Below the pieces are notes generated by a model that made no database searches, was not told the DNA's origin, and was given only the letters and a program-made list of their open reading frames with translations. A stretch of DNA of 64,000 bases from assembly GCA_002021875.1 (NCBI GenBank), contig CP018627.1:6200001-6264000 (forward strand). The letters are read 5' to 3'. This DNA comes from Streptomyces hygroscopicus. Its GTDB lineage: Bacteria; Actinomycetota; Actinomycetes; Streptomycetales; Streptomycetaceae. The position numbers and the translations under genes are program-made. This document shows positions 16,753 through 25,376 of this stretch, piece after piece (the first letter of the stretch is position 1; each line of letters begins with the position of its first letter).

Positions 16753-18885
16753 GTGCCCTCGCACGCCCCTGACCACGCAGATCCCCTCTCAGACCCTCGC
16801 TCGGACCCCCTCCCAGCCCCTCTCCCGGCCCCCCACGCGGCAGACCCCCTCACGCGGGAGCGCGCCCATCTGACCGACTCCCGCGCCGCGCTGCGCGCCA
16901 TGCGCGCCGACGTCGAGGCCCTCGACCTCCGGGACGTCGCCGCGAACTGGGTCAATGCCGCGGCGTTGCACCACCAGGTCAGCGAGCGCATCAAGGCCCT
17001 CGCCGACCTCTCCGGCACCCCGCTCTTCTTCGGCCGGCTCGACTATCTGCACGCACCGGGTGCGGAGACGGCGGAGGGCGCGGAGGGCGAGCGCTTCTAC
17101 ATCGGCCGCCGGCATGTGCACGACGCGGACGGCGACCCGATGGTCATCGACTGGCGGGCCCCCGTCTCCCAGCCCTTCTACCAGGCGTCCAAGACCGCGC
17201 CGATGGACATCGCGCTGCGCCGCCGCTTCGGCTACACGGGCGGCGAGCTGACGGCGTACGAGGACGAAAGGCTCTCCGACCCCACCGAGGCGCAGCAGAC
17301 CAGCAAGCTGCTCCAGTCCGAGATCGAGCGCCCGCGCGTCGGCCCGATGCGGGACATCGTCGCGACCATCCAGCCGGAGCAGGACGAGATCGTCCGCCAG
17401 GGGATCGGCGGCACCATCTGCGTCCAGGGGGCGCCGGGCACCGGTAAGACGGCCGTGGGGCTGCACCGGGTGGCGTATCTGCTGTACGCGCACCGCGAGC
17501 GGCTGGCCCGCTCCGGCACCCTCGTCATCGGCCCGAACCGCTCCTTCCTCCACTACATCGAGCAGGTCCTGCCCGCCCTCGGCGAGTTGCAGGTGGCCCA
17601 GGCGACCGTCGAGGACCTGGTGACCCGCCCGTCCCTGGGCGCGGAGGCGCGGGGCACCGACTCCGCCGACGCGGCCCGTATCAAGGGCGACGCGCGGCTG
17701 GCCGAGGTGCTGCGCCGCGCCCTGCGCTCGTATGTCACCGCCCCCACCGAACCCTGTGTGGTGGTGCGCGGTTCACGCCGCTGGCGGGTGCCCGCGTATG
17801 AACTGGAGGAGATGGTAGAGGAGTTGCTCACCCGCGACATCCGCTACGGCGCGGCCCGCGAGGCGCTTCCACAACGCATCGCGCACGCCGTGCTCGTCCG
17901 GATGGAGCAGGCGGGCGAGGCGCCCGACGACCGAGTGCAGGACGCGGTCGCGCGCAACGCGGCCGTCAAGGCGGCGGTCAAGGCGGTCTGGCCGCCGGTC
18001 GACCCGGCCAAGCTGGTGCTGCGGCTGCTCTCCGACGCCGACTTCCTGGCCGAGCACGCGGAGGGCGTCCTCGACGCCGACGAGCAGAAGACCGTCCTGT
18101 GGGCGAAGCCGGGGCGCGGTGTGAAGTCCGCGAAGTGGTCCCCGGCGGACCTGGTGCTGATCGACGAGGCCGCCGATCTCATCGAGCGCACCCCGTCCCT
18201 CGGGCATGTGGTCCTGGACGAGGCGCAGGACCTGTCGCCCATGCAGTACCGCGCGGTCGGCCGCCGCTGCAGCACCGGCTCGGCGACCGTGCTCGGCGAC
18301 ATCGCCCAGGGCACCACCCCATGGGCGACGGCCAGTTGGGAGGAGGCCCTGACCCATCTGGGCAAGGACGGGGCGGCGATCGAGGAGCTGACCCAGGGTT
18401 TCCGGGTGCCGCGTGAGGTGATCGCGTACGCCTCGCGGCTGCTGCCGGCCATCGCCCCCGGCCTGTCGGAGGCCACCTCGATCCGCGAGGCGGCCGGCGA
18501 CTTCTCCGTACGGCCCGTGGACCCGGCGGAGCTGGACGCGGCCGTGATCGCCGCGTGCCACGACGCTCTGACCCACGAGGGCTCCGTCGGCCTCATCGCG
18601 GCCGATGCCCGCGTCCCGGCCCTGGCCGAGGCCCTCGACGCGGCGGGCCTGACCCACCTCTCCCCCGGCGAGGAGACCAGCGCCGAGGCCCGGCTCACCC
18701 TCGTCCCGGCGACGCTGGCCAAGGGTCTGGAGTACGACTACGTGGTGCTGGACGAACCGGCCGCGGTGGTCGACGGCGAGCCGGACGAACGCACCGGGCT
18801 GCGCCGCCTGTACGTCTCCCTTACCCGTGCGGTCTCGGGGCTGACGGTCGTCCACGGGGCGGCGCTGCCGGAGCGGCTGAGCTGA
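16753..18885 (+). CDS. HelD-like UvrD/Rep-family ATPase (RNA polymerase recycling type)
   Basis: This SF1 helicase-like ATPase has 710 residues. An N-terminal helical arm (about residues 30-110: RERAHLTDSRAALRAMRADVEAL) precedes the HelD-typical block FFGRLDYLH, IGRRHVHDADGDPMVIDWRAPVSQPFYQA. Walker A is GAPGTGKTA (Lys232). A long insertion follows, then Walker B/motif II VVLDEAQDLSPMQ, motif III GDIAQGTTPWA and motifs V-VI (ATLAKGLEYDYVVLDEP, LRRLYVSLTRAVSGL). Members of this family dislodge stalled RNA polymerase from nucleic acid, and some actinobacterial members protect against rifampicin. The GTG start has GGAGG seven bases upstream. Confidence 0.88.
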   Translation: MPSHAPDHADPLSDPRSDPLPAPLPAPHAADPLTRERAHLTDSRAALRAMRADVEALDLRDVAANWVNAAALHHQVSERIKALADLSGTPLFFGRLDYLHAPGAETAEGAEGERFYIGRRHVHDADGDPMVIDWRAPVSQPFYQASKTAPMDIALRRRFGYTGGELTAYEDERLSDPTEAQQTSKLLQSEIERPRVGPMRDIVATIQPEQDEIVRQGIGGTICVQGAPGTGKTAVGLHRVAYLLYAHRERLARSGTLVIGPNRSFLHYIEQVLPALGELQVAQATVEDLVTRPSLGAEARGTDSADAARIKGDARLAEVLRRALRSYVTAPTEPCVVVRGSRRWRVPAYELEEMVEELLTRDIRYGAAREALPQRIAHAVLVRMEQAGEAPDDRVQDAVARNAAVKAAVKAVWPPVDPAKLVLRLLSDADFLAEHAEGVLDADEQKTVLWAKPGRGVKSAKWSPADLVLIDEAADLIERTPSLGHVVLDEAQDLSPMQYRAVGRRCSTGSATVLGDIAQGTTPWATASWEEALTHLGKDGAAIEELTQGFRVPREVIAYASRLLPAIAPGLSEATSIREAAGDFSVRPVDPAELDAAVIAACHDALTHEGSVGLIAADARVPALAEALDAAGLTHLSPGEETSAEARLTLVPATLAKGLEYDYVVLDEPAAVVDGEPDERTGLRRLYVSLTRAVSGLTVVHGAALPERLS

Positions 18886-18929
18886 CTTGAGCTGAGCTGA
18901 CCGTTATGCCTCGGCTTCAGCGGTCAGCT

Positions 18930-19349
18930 TCAGCCGTTGGCTTCGGCGATCTGCTGCTCGTATCGCTTGAGGGCGTCCGGGGTGACGGGCGCGAAGAAGT
19001 TGACGAGGTTGCCGTCGGGGTCTTTGAACAGCAGCGAACGGTTGCCCCAGGGCTGCGTCGTGGGCTCGTTCACGATCTCGACGTCGAACTCCTTGAGCCT
19101 TTCGTACTCGCCGTCGACATCGGCGACGCGGAACTCCACGATCACGCTCTGGTTCGCCGCGGGCCGGGGCGCCTGCTCACCGAGCACCCGCACCGTGCGG
19201 GTGCTCGCAAGGGCGAGAGTTCCGCTCGATGTCATGAGCTCGGCGAAGTCGTCCGTATACCGCTTCGCCGTCAGGCCCGTGGCCCGCTCGTAGAAGTCGG
19301 CGATCCGGGCGACGTCCTCGGTGATGATGCGGATCGAGGCGAAGTGCAT
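18930..19349 (-). CDS. VOC-family (glyoxalase-like) protein
   Basis: This 139-residue single-module vicinal oxygen chelate protein starts MHFASIRIITEDVARIADFYERATGL. It has the paired beta-alpha-beta-beta-beta repeats: the first ends at ASTRTVRVLG, the second starts with SVIVEFRVADVDGEYERL and ends NRSLLFKDPDGNLVNFFAPV. The DPDGNLVNFF motif supplies the usual C-terminal metal-ligand Glu/Asn region, although here Asn replaces Glu, which may alter metal binding. The ribosome-binding site GGGAG precedes the ATG. A large palindromic stretch lies directly upstream. Substrate unknown. Confidence 0.85.
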   Translation of the reverse strand: MHFASIRIITEDVARIADFYERATGLTAKRYTDDFAELMTSSGTLALASTRTVRVLGEQAPRPAANQSVIVEFRVADVDGEYERLKEFDVEIVNEPTTQPWGNRSLLFKDPDGNLVNFFAPVTPDALKRYEQQIAEANG

Positions 19350-19396
19350 GGCAAGCTCCCGTGAGGTGTTGTGTGCCGTGCGGATGACCGTACGGT

Positions 19397-19481
19397 CGAT
19401 ACCGGGCAGAAACCGCCCGGTATCGAGCCCCGATTTCCGGGCCTGCACACCGGGCCGGTTTCCGGGCCCGGTGTGCAGGCC
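19397..19481. repeat. Two adjacent perfect inverted repeats
   Basis: The first is an 11-bp stem (CGATACCGGGC at 19397-19407 with 19415-19425) with a 7-nt loop. The second is a 17-bp stem (19440-19456 with 19465-19481, GCCTGCACACCGGGCC core) with an 8-nt loop. They lie between cutC and the VOC gene. They may terminate cutC transcription and/or bind a regulator, and the length and perfection of the second are striking. Confidence 0.85.
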
Positions 19482-19594
19482 GATACCCGAGCCCGGCATC
19501 CAACCCCAGCACCCAGCAGGAGCTTGTCGGCGCAGCCGCCGCGCAACCCGCCCTCAGCGCCGCGCAGACCGCCTCAGCGCCACGCGGCACGCCC

Positions 19595-20323
19595 TCAGGC
19601 GACCGGAACGGGCGCGTCCAGGGCCGTACGCCACCGGCCGACCGCGGCCGCGTCCACAGGGCCGGCCCATCCCGCCGGGCGGGCCGCGCCGCCGATGTGG
19701 AAGGCGTCGATCCCGGCGGCGCGCAGGGCGGACAGATGGTCGAGGCGCAGCCCGCCACCGGCCATGATGCGCGGCTCATAGCCCGGCGTACCGGTTCGCG
19801 CCGCCTCCTCGGCCAAGGTCGGCAGACCGTCGTCGACGCCGCGCGCGCACCCGGCGGTGAGATACGTGTCGAGACCGGGGATGTCGGCGAGCCGCTTGCG
19901 CAGCCCGTCGCGATCCCCGGCACGGTCGATGGCCCGGTGGAAGGTCCAGCGGCTCTCGTCCACCCCGCCGCCCGCCCGCACGACTTCGGTCAGCGCGGTC
20001 ACGGCGGCCAGGTCGACCCCGCCGTCGTCGGTCAGGAAGCCCAGGACGAACTCGTCCGCCCCCTCCGAGTGCAGCGCCGCGGCGGCTTCGCACAGCGCGT
20101 CGAACGCGGCGGGGTCCCCTGCCGCGAAGCCGTCGGCGGCGCGGAGCATCACCCGTACCGGCAGGTCCACGGCCGATCGGACGGCGGCGAAGGTCTCACG
20201 GGAGGGGGTGAGCCCGTCGGCGGCCATGTCGGTGACCAGTTCGAGGCGGTCCGCCCCTCCGGCCTGTGCGGCGATCGCGTCCGCCGGGTTCAGGGCGATC
20301 ACCTCGAGAATTGGTCTAGACAT
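19595..20323 (-). CDS. cutC: CutC-family protein (copper homeostasis family)
   Basis: The 242-residue TIM-barrel protein shows the CutC hallmarks: LEVIALNPADAIAAQAGGADRLELVTDMAADGLTPS at the N-terminus, VMLRAADGFAAGD, GFLTDDGGVDLAAV, WTFHRAIDRAGDR and IMAGGGLRLDHLSAL. The family name comes from copper tolerance in E. coli, but the biochemical role remains unclear. It is cytosolic. The ATG is at MSRPILEV with no strong ribosome-binding site. It is divergent from the HD-domain gene, with 56 bp between the starts. Confidence 0.88.
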   Translation of the reverse strand: MSRPILEVIALNPADAIAAQAGGADRLELVTDMAADGLTPSRETFAAVRSAVDLPVRVMLRAADGFAAGDPAAFDALCEAAAALHSEGADEFVLGFLTDDGGVDLAAVTALTEVVRAGGGVDESRWTFHRAIDRAGDRDGLRKRLADIPGLDTYLTAGCARGVDDGLPTLAEEAARTGTPGYEPRIMAGGGLRLDHLSALRAAGIDAFHIGGAARPAGWAGPVDAAAVGRWRTALDAPVPVA

Positions 20324-20379
20324 GGTCCACAGCTTGCCACACCGCGCAAGAGGGCGAACCGCTACCCCACAATTGGCCC

Positions 20380-21051
20380 ATGCCCGCACCCGCGCCCGCC
20401 CGCCATCCGGCCCATGACGCCCTGCTCGCCCGCTGGACGGACCTCCTCACCAGCGCCCGCGAAGCCACGGCTCCGTCACCCGCCCCCTACGGCGAGGACC
20501 TCCTGACCCGCTGGGCCGAACCCCAGCGCCGCTACCACACCACCGATCACCTGCTCGCGGTCCTGGACCGGGTGGACGAGCTGCTCCCGCACGTCCAGGC
20601 CCCCGACCCCGCCGCCATCCGGCTCGCCGCCTGGTTCCACGACGCCGTCTACCTCCCCGACCGCTCCACCAACGAGGAACGCAGCGCCCGCCTCGCCGAA
20701 CGCGCCCTCACCGAGGCGGCCGTCCCGGCGCCCCGCACGGCCGAAACCGTCCGCCTCGTCCTCGTCACCCGCGACCACGACCCCGCCGAGGGCGACACCA
20801 ACGGCGAAGTCCTCTGCGACGCCGACCTCGCCGTACTGGCGGGCTCCCCGGCGGCCTACGGCGCCTACGCGGCGGCGGTCCGCGAGGAGTACGGCTTCGT
20901 CCCCGACGACGCCTTCCGCGAGGGCCGCGCGAATGTCCTCCGCCACCTGCTGGGCCTGTCCCGCCTCTTCCGTACGCCGGAGGGGCACGACCGGTGGGAG
21001 GAGGCCGCGCGCCGCAACATGGCCACGGAGCTGGAGCTGCTCAGTGCGTAA
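20380..21051 (+). CDS. HD-domain metal-dependent phosphohydrolase-like protein
   Basis: This 223-residue soluble protein contains conserved metal-binding features: YHTTDHLLAVLDRV (first His), AWFHDAVYLP (HD pair), LVLVTRDHDP and LCDADLAVLAG (Asp). It belongs to a predicted metal-dependent HD superfamily whose substrates are mostly unknown. A CACAAT box lies six bases before the ATG, so the transcript may be leaderless. It is divergent from cutC. Confidence 0.8.
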   Translation: MPAPAPARHPAHDALLARWTDLLTSAREATAPSPAPYGEDLLTRWAEPQRRYHTTDHLLAVLDRVDELLPHVQAPDPAAIRLAAWFHDAVYLPDRSTNEERSARLAERALTEAAVPAPRTAETVRLVLVTRDHDPAEGDTNGEVLCDADLAVLAGSPAAYGAYAAAVREEYGFVPDDAFREGRANVLRHLLGLSRLFRTPEGHDRWEEAARRNMATELELLSA

Positions 21052-21151
21052 CATGTGCCGTTCGCGGCTCGACCCCGAGCTGCGCATGGTCCCGCTCGGC
21101 CCGCTGCGCAAGAACCGCGCCACGACCGTCGACGCCCTCCAGCAGGTCTTC

Positions 21152-21820
21152 TCACGGATGGAACCGCCACCGGCCTTCGGAAATGACATCCACCTTGCCG
21201 TCCCTGACGCGAACGGCCGTCTCGTCATCGATGAAGTAGATCGGGAAGTCCGCCCGCGCAACGATGCGATCAGCCCAGGCGTCGTCCCGCTCGGGGAAAT
21301 CCGGCGAGTACAGGTGGGGCTTGAGATACCAGTCGAAGAGACCGAACGGCGGCTCCACGGTCGTCGCGCCGAGCACGTGGAGGTCCGTGGTGTCCCCGAT
21401 GACGTCGGCGGAGTGTCCGGTGAGATTACGGCTGAAGATCATTGATCCGGCGCTGACCCCCACATAGACCCGGCTCTCCAGCGCCTCCAGGAAGCCGTCG
21501 GCCAGGCCGTTGCCGGTGATGCTGCGCGCGAGGTGGTAGTGACTGCCGCCCTCGACATAGATGACGTCGGCATGGAGCAGCCGGTCGAGCACCATCTGCC
21601 GGGGCAGGCCGTTCAGCTCCAGGACGTCGAACTCCCGCCAGCCGAGGCCGTGCAGCCGGTTCAGGTCCGCGACGAACCACCCGTGGTCCCCGGGCTCGGC
21701 AACGGACGCCGTAGGAACGTACACGACGTTCGCCGACCCGAACGGCTTTCCCAGCATGTCCCGCAGCGCATCCCGCAGTGTCTCGTTGCGCAGGCCACTC
21801 GCGGTCAACAGAAGCTCCAT
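21152..21820 (-). CDS. Peptidase E-like (S51 family) serine hydrolase
   Basis: The 222-residue product has the class-I glutamine-amidotransferase-like fold of dipeptidase E. The nucleophile elbow is GVSAGS (Ser123), preceded by DVIYVEGGSHYHLARSI, which shapes the oxyanion region. The C-terminal segment GLFDWYLKPHLYSPDFPERD supplies a His (in KPHLYS), and FPIYFIDDETAVRVRDGKV follows. PepE cleaves Asp-X dipeptides, and many actinobacterial homologues are uncharacterised. The ATG gives MELLLTASGL. It is convergent with the HD gene and divergent from the MFS exporter. Confidence 0.82.
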   Translation of the reverse strand: MELLLTASGLRNETLRDALRDMLGKPFGSANVVYVPTASVAEPGDHGWFVADLNRLHGLGWREFDVLELNGLPRQMVLDRLLHADVIYVEGGSHYHLARSITGNGLADGFLEALESRVYVGVSAGSMIFSRNLTGHSADVIGDTTDLHVLGATTVEPPFGLFDWYLKPHLYSPDFPERDDAWADRIVARADFPIYFIDDETAVRVRDGKVDVISEGRWRFHP

Positions 21821-22042
21821 CGGGCGAGCCAACCACGGCTGACAGGCGCGCGCAACGAACCCAGGATCACCACCGCCGTCATGGCGTGGCATGGCATGGC
21901 ATGGCCGCATCACAGTCCACGCCATCGAGTGAATGCTCGAGAAGCGCGCATCCCGATGTTCCGCGCAGGAATGCCGAGGTCATGCCATGGCGTTGGGCCT
22001 GGCATGCCCTCCTCCTCCCCAGCGGATTCCGCTCGCTCCCGC

Positions 22043-23281
22043 ATGCCCCTGGCGGTCTACGTCCTCGGGCTGTCCGTCTTCGCTCTCGGTACCTCCGAGT
22101 TCATGCTGTCCGGGCTGCTGCAACCCGTCGCGCGGGACATGGGGGTGTCCATCCCCACGGCCGGGTTGCTGATATCGGCCTTCGCGATCGGCATGGTGGT
22201 CGGGGCGCCGGTGCTGGCGGCGGCCACGTTGCGGCTGCCGCGGCGGACGACGCTGATGGCACTGCTGGCGGCGTTCGGGCTGGGGCAGATCGCGGGGGCG
22301 CTGGCGCCGTCGTACGGGGTGCTGTTCGCCTCGCGGGTCGTCAGCGCGCTCGCGTGTGCCGGGTTCTGGGCGGTGGGCGCCGCGGTGGCCGTATCGCTGG
22401 TGCCGGTGAACGCGCGGGCGAAGGCGATGGCGGTGATGGTCGGCGGGCTGAGCATCGCGAACATCGCGGGGGTCCCCGCCGGAGCGTTGCTCGGGCAGCA
22501 CGCGGGGTGGCGCGCCGCCTTCTGGGCGGTGGCCGGGCTGTCGGCGCTCGGGCTGGTCGGAGTCGTCGCGCTCGTACCGCGTACGGAGGTGCCGACCGGG
22601 GACGACCGGCCCCGGCTGCGGGCCGAGTTGCGCATCTACCGCGACCGGCAGGTGTGGCTGGCGCTGGCCGCCACCGCGCTCAGCGGTGGCGCGGTCTTCT
22701 GCCTGTTCTCCTACCTCGGGCCGCTGCTCACGGATGTGGCGGGGCTGGACGAGGGCTGGGTGCCGACCGTGCTCGCGCTGTTCGGGGTCGGCGCGCTGCT
22801 GGGTACGGTGCTCGGCGGGCGGATCGCGGACGCGCATCTGTTCGGCACGATGCTCGGGGGCATCACCGCCTCGACGGTCATGCTGAGCGCGTTGGCACTG
22901 ACCGCGCACAGCGCGGTCGCGGCCGTGACGTTGGCGCTGCTGCTCGGCTTCACCGCCTTCTTCACCGCGCCCGCGCTCAACGCCCGGATGTTCAACCTCG
23001 CGAACGCCGCGCCCACGCTCGCGGGCGCGACGAACACCTCGGCCTTCAACATCGGCAACACGGTGGGCCCGTGGCTCGGCGGCCTCGTCATCGACCTGGG
23101 CTGGGGCTACCCGGCGGTCGCCTGGACGGGTGCGGCACTCGCCGGTACGGGCGTGGTGACGACGGTCGCCGCGATGCGTTTGCACCGGGCGGATGGTGCC
23201 TCGCGCGTCATCGCCACGTCGGCGACGTACTCCCCGGCGGAAGCGGAAGCGGCCCCCGACCCGTCGCGCACGACGCGCTGA
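22043..23281 (+). CDS. Cmx/CmlR-type MFS drug exporter
   Basis: This is a 12-helix major facilitator of 412 residues. The opening MPLAVYVLGLSVFALGTSEFMLSGLLQPVARDMGVSI matches the DHA1 subfamily containing actinomycete chloramphenicol exporters, and RLPRRTTLMALLAAFGLGQI marks the conserved loop between helices 2 and 3. An alternative ATG at 22004 would add 13 residues (PSSSPADSARSR). No clear ribosome-binding site precedes either. Chloramphenicol efflux is a family-based guess and the true substrate is unknown. The upstream 180 bp contain GGCATGGCATGG repeats and no obvious operator. Confidence 0.85.
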   Translation: MPLAVYVLGLSVFALGTSEFMLSGLLQPVARDMGVSIPTAGLLISAFAIGMVVGAPVLAAATLRLPRRTTLMALLAAFGLGQIAGALAPSYGVLFASRVVSALACAGFWAVGAAVAVSLVPVNARAKAMAVMVGGLSIANIAGVPAGALLGQHAGWRAAFWAVAGLSALGLVGVVALVPRTEVPTGDDRPRLRAELRIYRDRQVWLALAATALSGGAVFCLFSYLGPLLTDVAGLDEGWVPTVLALFGVGALLGTVLGGRIADAHLFGTMLGGITASTVMLSALALTAHSAVAAVTLALLLGFTAFFTAPALNARMFNLANAAPTLAGATNTSAFNIGNTVGPWLGGLVIDLGWGYPAVAWTGAALAGTGVVTTVAAMRLHRADGASRVIATSATYSPAEAEAAPDPSRTTR

Positions 23282-23307
23282 GAGACCCCGCCTCGCCGCG
23301 CGGGCGC

Positions 23308-23398
23308 GGCCACACCGCCCGCGCGGGGCACTCACCTCCCTGTCTTCCCCGGTTTCCTCAGGCACGGTGGCCACACCGCCCGCGCGGGGCACTCACCT
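23308..23398. repeat. 30-bp direct repeat, two copies 61 bp apart
   Basis: The 30-mer beginning GGCCACACCGCCCGCGCGG occurs at 23308-23337 and is repeated exactly at 23369-23398. It lies between the end of the MFS exporter and the DUF4031 gene. Confidence 0.85.
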
Positions 23399-23460
23399 TG
23401 GTGCCGGAGCCGAGCTTGATGCCCGCCATGCCGCCCGCGGCGCGGCCGCCCTCAGCCGCT
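23399..23460 (-). pseudogene. Possible relic of a GyrA/ParC C-terminal domain
   Basis: Read on the minus strand, this stretch encodes EGGRAAGGMAGIKLGSGTKV. It resembles the GRxAGGMAGIKL repeat motif of type IIA topoisomerase A-subunit C-terminal domains. The frame then runs into the 30-bp repeat and a stop near 23360. Only about 20 residues look related, so this is a weak call for a decayed fragment. Confidence 0.3.
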
Positions 23461-23578
23461 CGGGGGCACGAGCGGCATCGCGGCAGCGCGGCAGCGCGCG
23501 GACCTGCGCACGGCGGGGGCGTGGCGGCCACTCCGGGCGGCCGGTCGGCAGGGCGGGCCGCAGGCCCGCCCGCACCGG

Positions 23579-23851
23579 TCAGTCCGCGTTCGCGGCTCGT
23601 TTGGGGCGGCGGAGGCCCGCGGCCTTCAGGCGGCGGAGAAGTTCCTTGCTGCCCACCTCCTCCGCGCCCGCCCGTACCGCCTTCGCGTACAACTCGCTCG
23701 GCAGGTCGTAGTGGTCACGGTCGAAACCTCGGCGTGGGGCGCCGATGCGGGCCGCGAAGGCGTGGAGTTCGGTGTAGGAGACATCGCTGACCAGGTGGGA
23801 CCACAGGCGGCCGTGGCCCGGCCACGAGGGCGGGTCGATCAGTACGGCCAT
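23579..23851 (-). CDS. DUF4031 domain protein
   Basis: This 90-residue basic protein (MAVLIDPPSWPGHGRLWSHLVSDVSYTELHAFAARIG, then FDRDHYDLPSELYAKAVRAGAEEVGSKELLRRL) matches the DUF4031 family as I know it. Function unknown. Conserved His and Asp residues (SHL, DRDHYD) suggest possible metal or nucleotide binding. Its ATG overlaps the stop of the upstream gene by one base (TGATG), so the two are translationally coupled. Confidence 0.8.
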   Translation of the reverse strand: MAVLIDPPSWPGHGRLWSHLVSDVSYTELHAFAARIGAPRRGFDRDHYDLPSELYAKAVRAGAEEVGSKELLRRLKAAGLRRPKRAANAD

Positions 23852-24222
23852 CAGAGGGTGGTGCCCAGCGATCCCACGGGCGCCACCGCGACCGCCGTCT
23901 TGCCGCAGACCCAGTGCGGGTTGGGGCCCAACTCGGGCTCCACGTCGAGGGCGTGGAGGTCGCCGCCCTGGGTGCAGACGGGGCACAGCGGCCATCGGCC
24001 GTACCGTTCCAGCAGGGCGTCCTGGACGTCCTGGGCGACCAGACCGGCCACGTACTCGATGCCTTCCGGCCACTGCTCGACCCACCACCGCCGGTGCGCG
24101 ATCGCGTCTTCGACCAGCGAGACGATATCGGCCCGGGCGACCTCGCCCGCCGCGAGGTCGGCCAGGACGAGGGCGCGGGCCGCGTGCAGTGCGTGTTCGA
24201 GCTTCATGGGTTCCATTGTCAC
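23851..24222 (-). CDS. Hypothetical protein with zinc-ribbon-like cysteines
   Basis: This 123-residue soluble protein has a helical N-terminal part (KLEHALHAARALVLADLAAGEVARADIVSLVEDAIAHRRWWVEQWPEG) and a C-terminal CPVC...WVCG arrangement that could bind zinc or be redox-active. I do not recognise a named family. AGGAGG eight bases before the GTG at 24222 supports that start over the ATGs three and six codons later. It is coupled to the DUF4031 gene. The ribosome-binding site is one of the strongest in this region. Confidence 0.7.
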   Translation of the reverse strand: MTMEPMKLEHALHAARALVLADLAAGEVARADIVSLVEDAIAHRRWWVEQWPEGIEYVAGLVAQDVQDALLERYGRWPLCPVCTQGGDLHALDVEPELGPNPHWVCGKTAVAVAPVGSLGTTL

Positions 24223-24308
24223 CTTTGCTTCCTCCTGGCGCCTGTTTGCTTCATCCTCGGTCTTCTCGCACCGCCGCCCGGAGGGTTGACGGGCCCCGTG
24301 GCCGGAAA

Positions 24309-24314
24309 TAGTTT
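24309..24314 (+). promoter_or_regulatory. Candidate -10 box for a leaderless transcript
   Basis: TAGTTT ends six bases before the ATG at 24321. The surrounding GAAATAGTTTTC and the GAAACTTTC at 24339-24347 are small AT-rich partial palindromes that could be an autoregulatory operator of the RpiR protein. Confidence 0.45.
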
Positions 24315-24320
24315 TCGCGG

Positions 24321-25259
24321 ATGAGCAGCGACCTGAAGGAAACTTTCATGCCACCACCGCAATCCGACCCCACCCCGCCCCCTCCGGCCGCCCTCGCCGC
24401 GAAGGTCCGCACGTTAGGCCCCTCCATGACCCGCTCCATGCAGCGCGTGGCCGAGGCCGTGGCCGGGGATCCGGCCGGATGCGCGGCGCTCACCGTCACC
24501 GGGCTCGCCGAGCGGACCGGCACCAGCGAGGCCACCGTCGTCCGCACCTCCCGACTGCTCGGCTACCCCGGATATCGCGATCTGCGCATCGCGCTCGCCG
24601 CGCTCGCCGCACACCAGGCCGCCGGGCGGGCCCCGGCCGTCACCGCGGACATCGCGGTCGACGATCCGATCGCCGACGTGGTCACCAAGCTGGCGCGGGA
24701 GGAGCAGCAGTGTCTGGCCGACACCGCCGCCGTCCTGGACACCAGCCAGGTCGAGGCCGCCGTCTCGGCGCTGGCCACGGCGCGCCGGATCGATGTGTAC
24801 GGGGTGGGGGCGTCCAGCCTCGTCGGGCAGGACCTGGTCCAGAAGCTGCTGCGCATCGGGCTGATAGCCCACGCCCACGCCGATCCGCATCTCGCGGTCA
24901 CCAACGCGGTCCAGTTGCACTCCGGCGACGTCGCCATCGCGATCACCCATTCCGGGCGTACGACGGACGTCATCGAGCCGCTGCGGGTGGCCTTCGAGCG
25001 CGGCGCGACCACTGTCGCGATCACCGGACGGCCGGACGGCGAGGTCGCGCAGTACGCGGACCTGGTGCTCACCACCTCCACCGCCCGTGAGAGCGAGCTG
25101 CGCCCGGCGGCCATGTCCAGCCGCACCAGCCAGCTCCTGGTGGTGGACTGCCTGTTCATAGGGGTCGCCCAGCGGACGTACGAATCGGCGGCGCCCGCCC
25201 TCTCCGCGTCGTACGAGGCCCTCGCGCACCGCCACGACCCGCGCCCCGGGCATCGCTGA
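24321..25259 (+). CDS. MurR/RpiR-family transcriptional regulator with SIS domain
   Basis: The 312-residue product has an N-terminal RpiR helix-turn-helix (about residues 30-105: SMQRVAEAVAGDPAGCAALTVTGLAERTGTSEATVVRTSRLLGYPGYRDLRIAL). A sugar-phosphate-isomerase (SIS) domain follows (VYGVGASSLVGQDLVQKLLRIG, VAIAITHSGRTTDVIEPLRVAFERGATTVAITG). Such regulators sense phosphorylated amino sugars. Adjacency to murQ, 117 bp downstream on the same strand, suggests control of N-acetylmuramic acid recycling by MurNAc-6-P or GlcNAc-6-P. The ATG at 24321 is supported by the -10-like box. An internal ATG nine codons later is an alternative. Confidence 0.88.
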   Translation: MSSDLKETFMPPPQSDPTPPPPAALAAKVRTLGPSMTRSMQRVAEAVAGDPAGCAALTVTGLAERTGTSEATVVRTSRLLGYPGYRDLRIALAALAAHQAAGRAPAVTADIAVDDPIADVVTKLAREEQQCLADTAAVLDTSQVEAAVSALATARRIDVYGVGASSLVGQDLVQKLLRIGLIAHAHADPHLAVTNAVQLHSGDVAIAITHSGRTTDVIEPLRVAFERGATTVAITGRPDGEVAQYADLVLTTSTARESELRPAAMSSRTSQLLVVDCLFIGVAQRTYESAAPALSASYEALAHRHDPRPGHR

Positions 25260-25376
25260 GCCGGGCCGGTCCCGCCCGAGGTTCCGCCCTCGGGCCACCC
25301 CCGGCCCCGACCCCACCCCTCTCCGCCTCTTCACCCCCCACCCCCGCCCCGACGTACCGGAAAGAGCCGCTTCACC

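Noticed and set aside
21052..21151. Short plus-strand coding-like stretch after the HD gene (MCRSRLDPELRMVPLGPLRKN...)
   Set aside because: High third-position GC, but it runs straight into the antisense of the peptidase E gene and I cannot match it to a family. It may be a fragment, but support is too weak to annotate.
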